Notes: generated by a model from the sequence alone, not told the origin. Shown: positions 43,368 to 54,801, numbered from the stretch's first letter. The stretch is 64,000 nucleotides of DNA from Dyella sp. 2HG41-7 (GCF_021390675.1 NZ_JAJEJV010000004.1:2852001-2916000), one strand, 5' to 3'. Numbers and translations are program-made.

Positions 43368-45701
43368 TTAATGCTTCGGCGGCGGCGGTGCGAGTACTTC
43401 GCGGTTGCCGTTGTGCTGAGGCGCACTGACCACGCCCTCTTGCTCCATCTGTTCGATCAGACGGGCCGCACGGTTGTAACCGATACGCAGATGGCGCTGC
43501 ACGCCGGAAATCGATGCGCGACGCGTTTCGGTGACAATGCGTACGGCGCGGTCGTAAAGCTGCGCGTCGGCATCCCCGCCACCTTCCTCGCTGTCTTGCG
43601 GGAGGCCGGAGTCGTTGATGAACTTGCCGTCGCTGGTGGCTTGCACTTCTTCCAGCACGCCTTCGATGTATTGCGGCGCGCCTTGCGCACGTAGCCAGTT
43701 CACCACGTTGTGCACTTCGTGATCGTCCACGAACGCGCCGTGCACGCGATCGGGCGTGGCGGTGCCCGGCGGCAAATACAGCATATCGCCGTGGCCAAGC
43801 AGCGTTTCCGCGCCGGACTGATCGAGAATCGTGCGCGAGTCGATCTTGCTAGACACCTGGAACGCGATACGCGTCGGGATATTCGCCTTGATCAAGCCGG
43901 TGATTACGTCCACCGACGGACGCTGCGTGGCGAGCACCAGATGCACGCCCGCCGCACGCGCTTTCTGCGCGAGACGCGCGATCAGTTCTTCCACCTTCTT
44001 GCCGACGATCATCATCATGTCGGCGAATTCGTCGATGATCACGACGATATACGGCAGCGGTTGCAACGGCTCCGCCACCTGGTTGGGCATGTCGGGATTC
44101 GGGCGGAACAACGGATCCAACAGCGGCTGACCGGCGTTTTCCGCGTCCTTCACCTTCTTGTTGAAGCCGGCCAGGTTACGCACACCGACGGCGGCCATCA
44201 CCTTGTAGCGGCGTTCCATTTCGGCCACGCACCAGCGCAACGCGTTGGCGGCTTCTTTCATATCCGTCACGACCGGCGCGAGAAGATGCGGAATGCCTTC
44301 GTAAACCGAAAGCTCCAGCATCTTCGGGTCGATCATGATCATGCGCACGTCTTTGGGGCTGGCCTTGTACAACAGGCTCAACACCATCGCGTTCACCGCC
44401 ACCGATTTACCCGAACCGGTGGTGCCCGCCACCAGCAAGTGCGGCATCTTGGCGAGATCGGCCACCATCGCGCGACCGCCGATGTCCTTGCCCAGCGCCA
44501 ATGTCAGCGGCGATTTCTGCTGATCGTATTTGTCGGAGCGCAAAATTTCCGAGAGATAAACGATTTGCTTCTTGGCGTTCGGAATTTCCAGGCCGATCAC
44601 GTTCTTGCCCGGAATCACGTCGACAACGCGCACGCTGACCACGGAGAGGCCGCGCGCAATGTCTTTGTCCAGACTCGACACTTGGCTACCGCGCACGCCC
44701 GCGGCGGGCTCCAATTCGAAGCGGGTAATAACCGGGCCGGGATACACGCCGACCACCTTGGCTTCGATGCGGAAGTCCTTGAGCTTCAACTCAACCTGAC
44801 GCGAGAGCACTTCAAGCGTTTCTTCCGAATAGCCGGGACCCTGCTCCGGCGCTTCGTCCAGCAACGACAGCGGCGGCAACTCGCCGGGCTGAGCGGCGCC
44901 GACGAATAACGGGATCTGCGTTTCCACGCGCGCGCGTTCGCTCTTCACCACGGGCGCGACAGCCGCCTCGATCCGCACTGGCTCGCGCTTGGCCTGTTTG
45001 ATCGCTTCGGTTTTCTTGACGACTTCGCGCTCGGCACGCGCCTGATGCGCGGCAATGGCTTCCGGCGCGGCGCGCAATTTGCCGCCGAACCAGCTCACCA
45101 GCTTGAGCACGCCCTGCCCGGTCAGGTCCATCACCTTGAACCAGGACAGGCCCGTCGCGAACGTGACCGCCACCAGGAACAGCGCCAGCAGCAGCAACGG
45201 CGCGCCACGGTCGCCGAAGGCGCGCAACAGGCCGTGGCCCACCGCGTGACCGATCACGCCGCCCGCGCCTTCCGGCCCCATGGTGCTGTCGGGAAAGTTC
45301 AGCCAGCACAAACCGGGCGCAGTGATGAAAAAGAACACCGAGCCGACCAGGCGCAGCGACGATTCCCATGGCTGCGCACTGCGCACGCCGTGATTGCGCA
45401 GCACCTGCACGCCGAGAAACAGCAGTAACAGCGGGAAGCAATACGCCACACTGCCGAACAAATAGCGCAGCAGATCGGCGATATAGGCGCCGACGGTGCC
45501 GCCGAGGTTGTGTACGTGGTTGCCGGTGTCCGCGTGCGACCAGCCCGGATCGGAGCCGTCGTAACTGAGCAGACAGACCAGCAAATACAAAGCGAGCGGC
45601 AACAGCAGTAAGGCGCCGGCTTCGCGCAGGCGGCGCTTGACCTCTTCGCTCAAGCCCGTCTTTTCCTTTTCTTTTCGTACGTTTGCGCTACGCGCTGCCA
45701 C
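43368..45701 (-). CDS. ftsK: DNA translocase FtsK
   Basis: A 777-residue protein. Four to five N-terminal helices (residues 30-205) are followed by a short linker, the alpha/beta motor (Walker [15 protein letters not shown], Walker [40 protein letters not shown]) and the C-terminal gamma winged helix ([32 protein letters not shown]), which reads KOPS and touches XerD. It couples chromosome dimer resolution to division. The linker is much shorter than in E. coli, as usual in this order. Confidence 0.96.
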   Translation of the reverse strand: MAARSANVRKEKEKTGLSEEVKRRLREAGALLLLPLALYLLVCLLSYDGSDPGWSHADTGNHVHNLGGTVGAYIADLLRYLFGSVAYCFPLLLLFLGVQVLRNHGVRSAQPWESSLRLVGSVFFFITAPGLCWLNFPDSTMGPEGAGGVIGHAVGHGLLRAFGDRGAPLLLLALFLVAVTFATGLSWFKVMDLTGQGVLKLVSWFGGKLRAAPEAIAAHQARAEREVVKKTEAIKQAKREPVRIEAAVAPVVKSERARVETQIPLFVGAAQPGELPPLSLLDEAPEQGPGYSEETLEVLSRQVELKLKDFRIEAKVVGVYPGPVITRFELEPAAGVRGSQVSSLDKDIARGLSVVSVRVVDVIPGKNVIGLEIPNAKKQIVYLSEILRSDKYDQQKSPLTLALGKDIGGRAMVADLAKMPHLLVAGTTGSGKSVAVNAMVLSLLYKASPKDVRMIMIDPKMLELSVYEGIPHLLAPVVTDMKEAANALRWCVAEMERRYKVMAAVGVRNLAGFNKKVKDAENAGQPLLDPLFRPNPDMPNQVAEPLQPLPYIVVIIDEFADMMMIVGKKVEELIARLAQKARAAGVHLVLATQRPSVDVITGLIKANIPTRIAFQVSSKIDSRTILDQSGAETLLGHGDMLYLPPGTATPDRVHGAFVDDHEVHNVVNWLRAQGAPQYIEGVLEEVQATSDGKFINDSGLPQDSEEGGGDADAQLYDRAVRIVTETRRASISGVQRHLRIGYNRAARLIEQMEQEGVVSAPQHNGNREVLAPPPPKH

Positions 45702-45902
45702 CGTGGTGTGTTTCCTTGGATTCGAATGAATGTGCGCGATGCAGTGTAAAGGATGCCGCTGCGATCCAGGGCCGACGCAGTCAACAGGTAAGGTTCCTAA
45801 ATGAAGCTTCTGTCAACCTTGAATAGCCCTTCAGACTTCCCCATCCTTGCGGACTCCCGGAAGGCCGGCAAAGGCCCCGGGCGCAACCCAGAAGTACCCT
45901 AA

Positions 45903-46895
<993 letters not shown>

Positions 46896-46963
46896 CGGTT
46901 CTGCTCTCGCCCCCCGTTAAGAGGGGTGAATCCATCGAGCGACAATGCTGATATTTACCTTGT

Positions 46964-47083
46964 CGTCATTCCGGCGTAGGCCGGAATCCAGTCTAAACAT
47001 GCGTCCAAAGGACACAACATTTTTCATGCTGAGTGCTTCGCACAGCATATTCAAACTGGATTCCGGCCTACGCCGGAATGACG
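46964..47083. repeat. 29-bp perfect inverted repeat (ATTCCGGCGTAGGCCGGAAT type)
   Basis: The arms at 46964-46992 and 47055-47083 are exact reverse complements, and each arm contains the internal palindrome ATTCCGGC...GCCGGAAT. A 62-base loop holds GCTGAGTGCTTCGCACAGC, a further small stem. This is a widely dispersed repeat type in Xanthomonadales and Burkholderia. It sits between trxB and the FemAB-like gene. Confidence 0.8.
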
Positions 47084-47147
47084 GTGAGGCACTAATAAGC
47101 TCTTCCGGAAAGTATGTAAAAATCCCGGATATGAAGTTGAAAAGAAC

Positions 47148-48293
47148 GTGATTGAAGCTCGCTTCCACGACAGCATCGACGACATCCCCGCTGCAGCCTG
47201 GGACACCCTGCGTCCCAACGACAATCCGTTCCTCTCCCACGCCTTTCTTGCCGGCCTCGAACGCACCGGCTGCGTTCGTCCCGAATGGGGATGGCAGGCG
47301 CATCACCTGGGGCTTTATCGAAACGGCGCATTGATTGCCGCCGCGCCTGTGTACATAAAAGGCAATTCGCACGGCGAATTCGTATTCGATTGGAGCTGGG
47401 CCAGCGCGTGGGAGCGTGCGGGCGGCCAGTACTATCCGAAGCTGCTCAATGCGGTGCCCTACTCGCCCGTTACAGGGCCGCGTCTGCTCGCGGGTGCGGA
47501 TGCGACAGAGGCGCACGCGTTGCAGGAGCTGCTGGTCGAGGCCATGCAACAGCAAGCGCATCGCTTGCAGCTGTCGTCCGTGCACGCCAATTTTTTGAGC
47601 GACGCCGATGTTTCAGCATTCAACGACACCTGGATGGCGCGCAGCGACGTGCAATTCCATTGGCAAAATCAGGGATACGCCGATTTCGACGCGTTTCTCG
47701 CCGCGCTCAATCACAAGAAACGGAAAAACATCCGACACGAACGTAAGCGCGTCGCCGCGCACGGCGTGCGTATCGACATGGTCGGCGGTGCTGAATTGAG
47801 CGCCCGCGATTGGCGACGCGTGCATGCGTTATACACATCCACGTTCGACGCCAAAGGCAATCATCCCGCGCTGACCGAGGCGTTCTTTCAGTATTTGCGC
47901 AAGGAATTGGGCAACAGCGTGCAGCTTGCGCTGGCGTATCACGACGACGAGATCGTCGCGATGGCGCTGATGCTGCGCAGCGCGAGCACGTTGTACGGAC
48001 GCTATTGGGGCGCGAGCGTGGATCTGCCGGATCTGCATTTCGAGCTCTGTTACTACCAAGGCATCGAATACGCGATTTCGCAAGGCTTGCAGCGCTTCGA
48101 ACCGGGCGCGCAAGGCGAGCACAAGCTTGCTCGCGGCTTTCTGCCGGTGCGCACGCATTCGCGTCACTACTTGGTAAACAAGGATTTTCGCGCCGCTGTG
48201 AGCCGTGCCCTTGCGCACGAGCGCGAAGATATGGACGCTTATGCCAAGGAACTGCTTGGTCATAGCCCTTACGCCAAGGGATGCTCTGATTAA
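47148..48293 (+). CDS. FemAB-like/DUF482 GNAT-fold acyltransferase
   Basis: A 381-residue protein of the FemAB_like (DUF482, PF04339-type) family: NPFLSHAFLAGLERTGCV near the start, WQNQGYADFDAFLAALNHKKRKNIRHERKRV in the middle, FELCYYQGIEYAISQGLQRFEPGAQGEHKLARGF at the second GNAT domain. Family members may transfer an aminoacyl or acyl group using charged tRNA or CoA, but none is well characterised. It starts at GTG 47148. Its neighbour aat also uses aminoacyl-tRNA. The last codons and stop are part of the inverted repeat at 48278. Confidence 0.85.
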   Translation: MIEARFHDSIDDIPAAAWDTLRPNDNPFLSHAFLAGLERTGCVRPEWGWQAHHLGLYRNGALIAAAPVYIKGNSHGEFVFDWSWASAWERAGGQYYPKLLNAVPYSPVTGPRLLAGADATEAHALQELLVEAMQQQAHRLQLSSVHANFLSDADVSAFNDTWMARSDVQFHWQNQGYADFDAFLAALNHKKRKNIRHERKRVAAHGVRIDMVGGAELSARDWRRVHALYTSTFDAKGNHPALTEAFFQYLRKELGNSVQLALAYHDDEIVAMALMLRSASTLYGRYWGASVDLPDLHFELCYYQGIEYAISQGLQRFEPGAQGEHKLARGFLPVRTHSRHYLVNKDFRAAVSRALAHEREDMDAYAKELLGHSPYAKGCSD

Positions 48294-48566
48294 TTCTGCG
48301 CAGGCGGCATGATGTCCAGAAGGCAGGCAGGGTGTGTTGCGCGGCGCCGGGAAGACTGGCCGTCTTGCCAAGCCGCGCGGCGCAGCCTGCCTGCCTTCTG
48401 GACATCACCCCGTCATTTAAACTCTATGCGCCGGGGCCGGTCCTGTCTGTCCGCATGCCTTCGGTCCATCGCCTCGACAGACGTCCAGTCTGCCTTCACC
48501 GATGCCCCTGCGGCCTGCGAACAGACAGGACCGGTGACGCCTGCGCAGAATTAATCAGAGCATCCC
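48278..48566. repeat. 289-bp nested inverted-repeat structure
   Basis: The outer 29-bp arms (48278-48306, 48538-48566) are perfect reverse complements. Inside lie two further long stems: 21-bp arms at 48311-48331 and 48386-48406, and 14-bp arms CCGGTCCTGTCTGT/ACAGACAGGACCGG at 48437-48450 and 48521-48534. As RNA or extruded DNA it would fold into a multi-branch junction. The left arm contains the stop of the FemAB-like gene; the right arm ends 2 bases before the aat start codon. Confidence 0.85.
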
Positions 48567-48568
48567 AT

Positions 48569-49312
48569 ATGATTCGACTGCCTAGGCTGGACGAACACTC
48601 TCCGGATCACTTCCCTGATCCGCATACCGCGCTGATAGAACCCAACGGTTTGCTGGCGTTCGGCGGCGATCTTTCTCCGTTGCGCCTGATCACCGCCTAC
48701 GCGCAAGGCATCTTTCCCTGGTACAACGAAGGCGAGCCGATTTTGTGGTGGTCGCCCGATCCGCGCTGCGTTTTTCGTACGGATCATCTGCAGCCCAATC
48801 GCAGCTTGCGACGAGCTCTGAAAGGCGTGGCCTGGCAAATCACGATCGATCGTGCGTTCCGCCAAGTGATGGCAGCGTGCGCCGCGCCGCGCGTCGATCA
48901 AGCCGGCACATGGATCAGCCCCGCGATGATCGCGGCGTACGGCATTCTGCACGACATGGGGTACGCGCACAGTGTGGAAGTGTGGGAACAAGATCGTCTG
49001 GTCGGCGGCATTTACGGTGTGTCGCTGGGGCGGCTGTTTTGCGGCGAATCGATGTTCAGCATTTCCAGCGGCGGCTCGAAGCTCGCGCTGTGCGCGCTCG
49101 CCGCTCTGCTGCGGGAATGGGATTTTCCGCTTATCGACGCGCAGGTAAGCAACCCGCACTTGCTCGGCTTAGGCGCGGAAGAAATACCGCGCAGTCTGTT
49201 TCTTCGCGACGTCGCGCGACTAAGCACCGCATCCTTTCCACAAGATCGCTGGCGCAATCTTCCGTCCATTTCCGCGCAGCGTATTTTGGACGGCCACCCG
49301 TTTACGCAGTAG
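48569..49312 (+). CDS. aat: Leucyl/phenylalanyl-tRNA-protein transferase
   Basis: A 247-residue enzyme of the N-degron pathway; it adds Leu or Phe to N-terminal Arg/Lys of proteins for ClpS/ClpAP degradation. Signatures are GLLAFGGDLSPLRLITAYAQGIFPWYNEGEPILWWSPDPRCVF, GYAHSVEVWEQDRLVGGIYGVSLG and FCGESMFSISSGGSKLAL. The ATG at 48569 is the usual start; upstream frame is inside the inverted repeat. The ribosome site would be inside or beside the right repeat arm, so folding could affect translation. Its 3' end overlaps the converging CoA-transferase gene by 11 bases. Confidence 0.95.
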   Translation: MIRLPRLDEHSPDHFPDPHTALIEPNGLLAFGGDLSPLRLITAYAQGIFPWYNEGEPILWWSPDPRCVFRTDHLQPNRSLRRALKGVAWQITIDRAFRQVMAACAAPRVDQAGTWISPAMIAAYGILHDMGYAHSVEVWEQDRLVGGIYGVSLGRLFCGESMFSISSGGSKLALCALAALLREWDFPLIDAQVSNPHLLGLGAEEIPRSLFLRDVARLSTASFPQDRWRNLPSISAQRILDGHPFTQ

Positions 49313-51272
49313 GAACGCGCGGCGGCGGCGAAATCTCTCGTCGCAGCGCCGCCTGCAACAAGCGACGCTGTAATCGATCGCCGAGTTTGGTCGGAGATAC
49401 CAGGCCCATGCGCTCCAACGCTACGATTTCTTCGGTCGTCGGCTCGCCGGGCTTCCATAGCGCTTTGAACAGCTGCCACCGACCTTTCCAGGTTGTGCTC
49501 GATGCACTGAGCCATTCCAACGCGGGCAGCAGACGCTGCTCGACTTCGGTGAAGTCGCTACCGAAGGGAAACTTCGGAAAGTGCCCTTTGCGCTTAGGCT
49601 TGGCGAGCGCTTCGCGCAATGCATCGGGATGATGCTTTCGCCATACGTCGGGAATCTTGAAATCCGCGGCCAGCTTACCGTGCGATTTGGCTTCAGCGGC
49701 CAAAGCATCGATAAAACGCGCATCACTGACCGACAGCATCGCCTCGATGCATTCGCTATCGCTCTTGCCGCGCAAATCGGCAATGCCGTACTCGGTGACG
49801 ACGATATCGCGCAGATGCCGCGGAATAGTGGTTTGCCCGTATTGCCAGCGAATATTGGTTTCGACGCCGCTCTTGCCCTGCCGCGTGGCTCGCTGCAATA
49901 GCACGGAACGGCCGTCGGGCAGCTCGTGCGCCATCGCCACGAAGTTGTACTGACCGCCGACACCGCTCACGACATGGCCGTCTTCCAATGTGTCGGATAC
50001 CGCCGCGCCAAGCAAGCTCGACATCATGCACGTGTTGAAGAAGCGCGCGCCGCGTCGCTGCAACATAGCGAGCGCTTGATGATCGCCATAGAGTTGATTG
50101 ACGTTGGACACGCGACACATATCGATCGCGTCTTCATCGCTGCCGACTGTGGTTTCCAACCAATCGTAGAGATCGCGCGATCCCAGGAAAAACGCGCCGC
50201 GCAAATAGTGTCCGCCCGGCACATCACCCGGCAGACGACCCGCCGCCGCCGCGCGTTCCAGCGCGAGATTGTCCCAGCTGCGCCGTTTGATCACGCCTCC
50301 TTTCGCCAGATGCATGAAACCGTCCATGATCATCTCGCTGCAGCCGTACAAGCCGGTTTTGAAGTTGCCGAGTCCGCCAATACGTGAAGCCAATGTATGC
50401 GTCGCACCGCGCGCGTCGAGCGCGACCAGTGCCTGTCGCCACGCAACATTGTCCTGATGCCTCAGCAACAAACCTTTGACCAGCGCATCGGACAACGCGC
50501 CGATACCGATCTGCAGACAACCGCCGTCTTTCACCAAAGCGCTGGCGTGCATGCCCAAGGCGTATTCGATATCGTCGACGGGCAATCGAGGCACCGCAAA
50601 TAACGGTGGCGATAGCGCGGGCGCCAATTCGATATCGAAGAAATCCTGCGACACCTCCGCTTCGCCGCCGATATACGGTAAGGCTGGATGAACCACCGCC
50701 ACGCATAACGGACGCGCTTTACCCGCCGCTTTCACGCGATCTAGAAAATCCAACGTCAGATCGGGATTGCACGAAAGACTGTAACGCGGGCCTGTCGGCG
50801 TTTCGCGACGCGCAACCAACTGCACCAGCAGATTGATGTCTTGCACGACCAGATCGCGCGCCACATGCGTGTAGTTCTGGCTGATGTAATTGCGCTGCGC
50901 GCCGCCAGCGTGGACCAACGCACCCGACTGCATGTAGAACTCGTGCACGGCGACGTTCGCCGGCAATTTGCCATGCATTTGATCGACCGCGTACTGCGGA
51001 TCGACGGCGTCAGCGCCGAAATGGCGCTCGAGAAACGGTCCGAGAAAGCGCGCTTCAAGACCGGGCCTCGGTTGCGGTCGCGTGAGCGACAACGCGGTGT
51101 ACAAGGTCATCGACCGCCACGTGTCGGCGTGCATCAAACCATACAACGCGTTGAGCAATCCATGCGGTTTGCCGAGCCCCAGCGGCGCAGCGACGCGCAA
51201 GTCCGCGCCCAGCCGCTCGACAATCAGCTGCGCGCAAGCGTCGGTGTCCGTAAAGCGCTGCTCTGGCAACAT
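49302..51272 (-). CDS. Acetyl-CoA hydrolase/CoA-transferase family protein
   Basis: A 656-residue protein of the acetyl-CoA hydrolase/transferase superfamily. The N-terminal domain starts RFTDTDACAQLIVERLGADLRVAAPLGLGKPHGLLNALY. The C-terminal AcetylCoA_hyd_C domain has VSGVGGQYNFVAMAHELPDGRSVLLQRATR and ITEYGIADLRGKS-like DIVVTEYGIADLRGKSD. It is longer than succinyl-CoA:acetate transferases (about 500 residues), with an extra 100 residues at the C-terminus. Start at 51272 (MLPEQRF) is preferred to the ATG at 51320. Confidence 0.82.
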   Translation of the reverse strand: MLPEQRFTDTDACAQLIVERLGADLRVAAPLGLGKPHGLLNALYGLMHADTWRSMTLYTALSLTRPQPRPGLEARFLGPFLERHFGADAVDPQYAVDQMHGKLPANVAVHEFYMQSGALVHAGGAQRNYISQNYTHVARDLVVQDINLLVQLVARRETPTGPRYSLSCNPDLTLDFLDRVKAAGKARPLCVAVVHPALPYIGGEAEVSQDFFDIELAPALSPPLFAVPRLPVDDIEYALGMHASALVKDGGCLQIGIGALSDALVKGLLLRHQDNVAWRQALVALDARGATHTLASRIGGLGNFKTGLYGCSEMIMDGFMHLAKGGVIKRRSWDNLALERAAAAGRLPGDVPGGHYLRGAFFLGSRDLYDWLETTVGSDEDAIDMCRVSNVNQLYGDHQALAMLQRRGARFFNTCMMSSLLGAAVSDTLEDGHVVSGVGGQYNFVAMAHELPDGRSVLLQRATRQGKSGVETNIRWQYGQTTIPRHLRDIVVTEYGIADLRGKSDSECIEAMLSVSDARFIDALAAEAKSHGKLAADFKIPDVWRKHHPDALREALAKPKRKGHFPKFPFGSDFTEVEQRLLPALEWLSASSTTWKGRWQLFKALWKPGEPTTEEIVALERMGLVSPTKLGDRLQRRLLQAALRREISPPPRVPTA

Positions 51273-51345
51273 GGGCCGATCATGCCAGAAAGCGCCATGC
51301 GCTTCGCATGTCGCCTTCATTTACCCCGTCGATATACTGGCCCGA

Positions 51346-52803
51346 ATGCTTACCTCGCCACCGTCCACCCCAAGCCGGTTGCTGGCCGAACAGGCCTTGA
51401 GCCGCGCCGCCGGCGCCCCCTTAATCGGCGGCAACAAGGTCGAGTTGCTGATCGACGGGCAACAACATTTCGACGCCTGGCTTGCCGCCATTCACAGCGC
51501 GCAACGGCGCATCCTGCTTGAGAACTACATCATTCGCGACGACGAAGTGGGGCGCGCCTTTCGCGACGCGCTGATCAAGCGCGCACGTCAAGGCGTTTAC
51601 GTCGCCGTCATCGCCGATTGGTTGGGATCGCTTGGGCAATCGGGTTCGTCATTCTGGCGACCATTGCGTGAAGCCGGCGGTGAGGTACGCGTTTTCAATC
51701 CACCGCAATTCGGGCAAGCCCTGGGTTGGATCAGCCGCGACCATCGCAAGCAACTGGTGATCGATGGCCGAGTCGGATTTCTTTCGGGCGTGTGCATCAG
51801 CGCGAAGTGGTTGGGTAACGCCAAGCGCAATGTGCCGCCCTGGCGCGACACCGGCGTCGCCGTATACGGCCCGGCGGTGCTGGAACTGGAGGCTGCCTTT
51901 GCCGACAGTTGGTTTGTTACCGGCGGGCCGCCGCCGCCCTTCGCGCTGGAACCGGAAGAACCGCCCGCCGGCGCCGTTGCGCTGCGCGTGATCGCCACGC
52001 AACCTTCCACCACCGGCATGTATCGCGTCGATCAATTGATCGCGGCGATGGCGCGCCAGAGCCTGTGGCTGACCGACGCCTACTTCGTCGGCGTGGCGCC
52101 TTACGTGCAAGCGCTCTGCGCCGCCGCACGCGACGGTGTCGATGTGCGGCTGCTTGTGCCCGGCACTAGCGATGTACCAATGGTCGCCAGTATGTCCCGC
52201 TCCGGCTACCGACCGCTGTTGAAGGCTGGCATTCGCGTGTTCGAATGGAACGGCTCAATGCTGCACGCGAAAACCGCCGTCGCCGACGGTCAGTGGGCGC
52301 GCGTGGGGTCGTCCAATCTCAACCTGGCGAGCTGGTTGAGCAATCGGGAGATCGACGTAGCGATCGAAGATGTCGGATTCGCCGCACAACTTGCCGAGCA
52401 ATACGAAAAAGATTTGGCGAATGCGACGGAAATCGTGCTGACGCCGCGCCGCTATCGACGCGGCGATCGCGTAAAAAGCGCCGAATCGCGAACGCCGCCG
52501 CCACGCCACGCGAGCGGCAGCTCCAGCCGCGCGGCGGCAGGCGCCTTACGCATCGCCAACACGGTGGGCGCGGCGTTGAACGAACGCCGTGTTTTGGGCG
52601 ATACCGAAACCGGCGCGCTGGTCGGCGCCACGTTGTTGCTAGCCGCACTCGCCGTGGTGGCGATTCTCTGGCCTGCGGTTATCGGCTGGCCGATCGCGGC
52701 GCTTGCGATTTGGTTTGGCGTCAACACCAGCATTCGTGCATGGCGCATGCGCCGGAGCTATCGGCGGCGCATGCGCGACGTAAACGATAGCGACGAAATT
52801 TGA
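51346..52803 (+). CDS. Cardiolipin synthase-like PLD protein (ClsB type)
   Basis: A 485-residue protein with two HxKxxxxD motifs: H133-K135-D140 (DHRKQLVIDGRVGFLSG) and H307-K309-D314 (LHAKTAVADGQWARVGSSN). The spacing is as in ClsB. The C-terminal part after residue 385 has a variable linker and two helices (residues about 425-465), which is unusual because ClsB is normally only membrane-associated. It likely makes cardiolipin. The ATG at 51346 was chosen because the open frame before it overlaps the divergent gene. Confidence 0.85.
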   Translation: MLTSPPSTPSRLLAEQALSRAAGAPLIGGNKVELLIDGQQHFDAWLAAIHSAQRRILLENYIIRDDEVGRAFRDALIKRARQGVYVAVIADWLGSLGQSGSSFWRPLREAGGEVRVFNPPQFGQALGWISRDHRKQLVIDGRVGFLSGVCISAKWLGNAKRNVPPWRDTGVAVYGPAVLELEAAFADSWFVTGGPPPPFALEPEEPPAGAVALRVIATQPSTTGMYRVDQLIAAMARQSLWLTDAYFVGVAPYVQALCAAARDGVDVRLLVPGTSDVPMVASMSRSGYRPLLKAGIRVFEWNGSMLHAKTAVADGQWARVGSSNLNLASWLSNREIDVAIEDVGFAAQLAEQYEKDLANATEIVLTPRRYRRGDRVKSAESRTPPPRHASGSSSRAAAGALRIANTVGAALNERRVLGDTETGALVGATLLLAALAVVAILWPAVIGWPIAALAIWFGVNTSIRAWRMRRSYRRRMRDVNDSDEI

Positions 52804-52806
52804 CGA

Positions 52807-54801
52807 TTATTTCGCGGGCGTCGTGGATTCGAACGGATTCGGTTTTCGTTGCAGGTAAAGCTGGCCCAAACGATACGCCGCGTAATCGGTGATATGTCCC
52901 GCATCCCGGTAAACCGGAATGCCGTCGATATTGGATCGACAGCTATTTGCGTCGCATTGCGCATCCTTGGGATCAATCACAATCAAGGCGGGATACGCCG
53001 CCTTCAACCGCGCGAACAATCCATTGAACCAGCGCGTCGTGTCATCGTCCGGCTCCGAAACGGGGCATGCATTGGCGGCTTGCGATTCACGCAGCTTGAA
53101 GTGCCGATAAATGCAAGTCAGATAGTCCGGCGGCATCAACGCGGGGCTTTTCAGCAATACCGGCGTGGCGCCCGTCTTAGTGATCGCATCGAGCGCCTGT
53201 CGTATCGCGCGCTCTAGACGTTCATTTCCCAGTGTTTGCGAATGCGCATCGCTAGGCGCGTTGACGATGACGTTCGGATCGTAATAGCGCCAGTTCTCGC
53301 CAATGATCACGTAGCGATAGTGCCCAGCTTCGATGCGCTGATAGTCGGATTTCACATGATCGACGCACACCTGATACTGCGCGTCGGTCATCTTCCACCA
53401 GCCTACCATCGAGATATTCGGGAATGACAGACACGAAGGCGTCGACACCGCGGTGACCGCGACATGGGCGTCGCGCGCCAGCACATCGATGAAATTCCAG
53501 CCCTCATTGGAATAGGAATCGCCGATCATCAGCGCGGTTTGCGACGCCGCCGTATCGCCCAGCACGCATCCGCTCATATCCGTCATCCGCGCGCCGCCGC
53601 TTTGCATGCAGCGTTGACGGTTCGCCGGTGTGTAGCGCTGGAGCGTCTGATCGATACGCGCCATCTCGCTACCGAATCGCCCCGGCAGAAAATTCAGGCG
53701 ATCGCAGACGCCGTAAATCGCCGACACGATCAACAATGGCACGAGTACGAGCCACAGCAACGATTTCGGCAGCCCGGGTCGCTTCGACCGATAAGGCTCT
53801 TCGATGTAGCGATAGGAAGCGTAAGCAAGCGCCACAGTCAGCGCATAGCAACCCACCAGCAGCCATGCGCTTTCGCGTAAACCCAAATAGCGCACCAACG
53901 CGAAAATGGGCCAGTGCCACAGATACAGCGAATAGGAGATTTCACCGAGAAATTCCGGAACGCGCCATGACAGTCCGCGCGCCACCCAACTGCGCTCGTT
54001 GGCCCCAACCCAAATCACGCCAGCGCAGGCGGCGCTGATCAATACCGCATAGCCGTTCGGGTAATTAGAAATCACGCCGCCCAGCATGGCGACGACGATC
54101 ACGACGCCCAGCGACACCACGCCACCGACGTTCGCCAGGAAGCCAGCCCTCGGCGGTGTGCGGCCCAACGTAAACAACGCGACGGTAGCACCAAATAGAA
54201 ATTCGCAAACGCGCGGGGTAAAGAAGTAATACGCGTCGCTGCCGCTACGACGAACGATCAACATGCCCACCGCTGTCATCAGCACCGCGACAACGCCCAC
54301 CGCAACCTTGCCTTTCGCCGGCGACATCACCCGATGCAGCACCATCAACCACAACGGCAAGATCAAATACCACTGCCACTCGATCGCCAACGACCACGTG
54401 TGCAAGAGCGGCAACACGTCCGAATCGGTGGCGGCGTAGGCGGTGGTCGTGCGCGCGAAATAGCGATTGGAAACGAAGCCCACCGTATTCATGGCCGACT
54501 TCAGATACGGCTTCAGATCCGACGGCAGGTAGAAGATGAAGGCCATCAGCAACGTCGCCAATACGACGGCCAACAACGCGACCTGGATGCGCCACAAGCG
54601 GCGCACATAAAAATCCGCGAGCGAAAAACTGCCCTTGTTCAATTGCGACTGGATGATCGACGTGATCAGGTACCCCGAGATCACGAAGAACACATCGACG
54701 CCGATAAATCCGGACGGAAACGCCGCCAGCCGGCCGTGAAACAGCAGCACCAGCACGACGGCGACGGCTCTCAGGCCACTTATGTCTTTCCGATAACGCA
54801 T
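52807..54801 (-). CDS. OafA-type acyltransferase with C-terminal SGNH domain
   Basis: A 664-residue integral membrane O-acetyltransferase. The N-terminal acyltransferase-3 domain (about 10-11 helices to residue 385) starts RKDISGLRAVAVVLVLLFHGRLAAFPSGFIGVDVFFVISGYLI. The C-terminal periplasmic SGNH domain has MIGDSYSNEGW (catalytic Ser) and YRDAGHITDYAA (Asp/His). It transfers acetyl groups to surface polysaccharide such as O-antigen or capsule. Start at 54801 (MRYRKDISG). It is convergent with the cardiolipin synthase gene, 3 bases apart. Confidence 0.88.
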   Translation of the reverse strand: MRYRKDISGLRAVAVVLVLLFHGRLAAFPSGFIGVDVFFVISGYLITSIIQSQLNKGSFSLADFYVRRLWRIQVALLAVVLATLLMAFIFYLPSDLKPYLKSAMNTVGFVSNRYFARTTTAYAATDSDVLPLLHTWSLAIEWQWYLILPLWLMVLHRVMSPAKGKVAVGVVAVLMTAVGMLIVRRSGSDAYYFFTPRVCEFLFGATVALFTLGRTPPRAGFLANVGGVVSLGVVIVVAMLGGVISNYPNGYAVLISAACAGVIWVGANERSWVARGLSWRVPEFLGEISYSLYLWHWPIFALVRYLGLRESAWLLVGCYALTVALAYASYRYIEEPYRSKRPGLPKSLLWLVLVPLLIVSAIYGVCDRLNFLPGRFGSEMARIDQTLQRYTPANRQRCMQSGGARMTDMSGCVLGDTAASQTALMIGDSYSNEGWNFIDVLARDAHVAVTAVSTPSCLSFPNISMVGWWKMTDAQYQVCVDHVKSDYQRIEAGHYRYVIIGENWRYYDPNVIVNAPSDAHSQTLGNERLERAIRQALDAITKTGATPVLLKSPALMPPDYLTCIYRHFKLRESQAANACPVSEPDDDTTRWFNGLFARLKAAYPALIVIDPKDAQCDANSCRSNIDGIPVYRDAGHITDYAAYRLGQLYLQRKPNPFESTTPAK

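Noticed and set aside
43710-44909. Plus-strand frame of 399 codons
   Set aside because: Antisense to ftsK; His/Arg-rich artefact.
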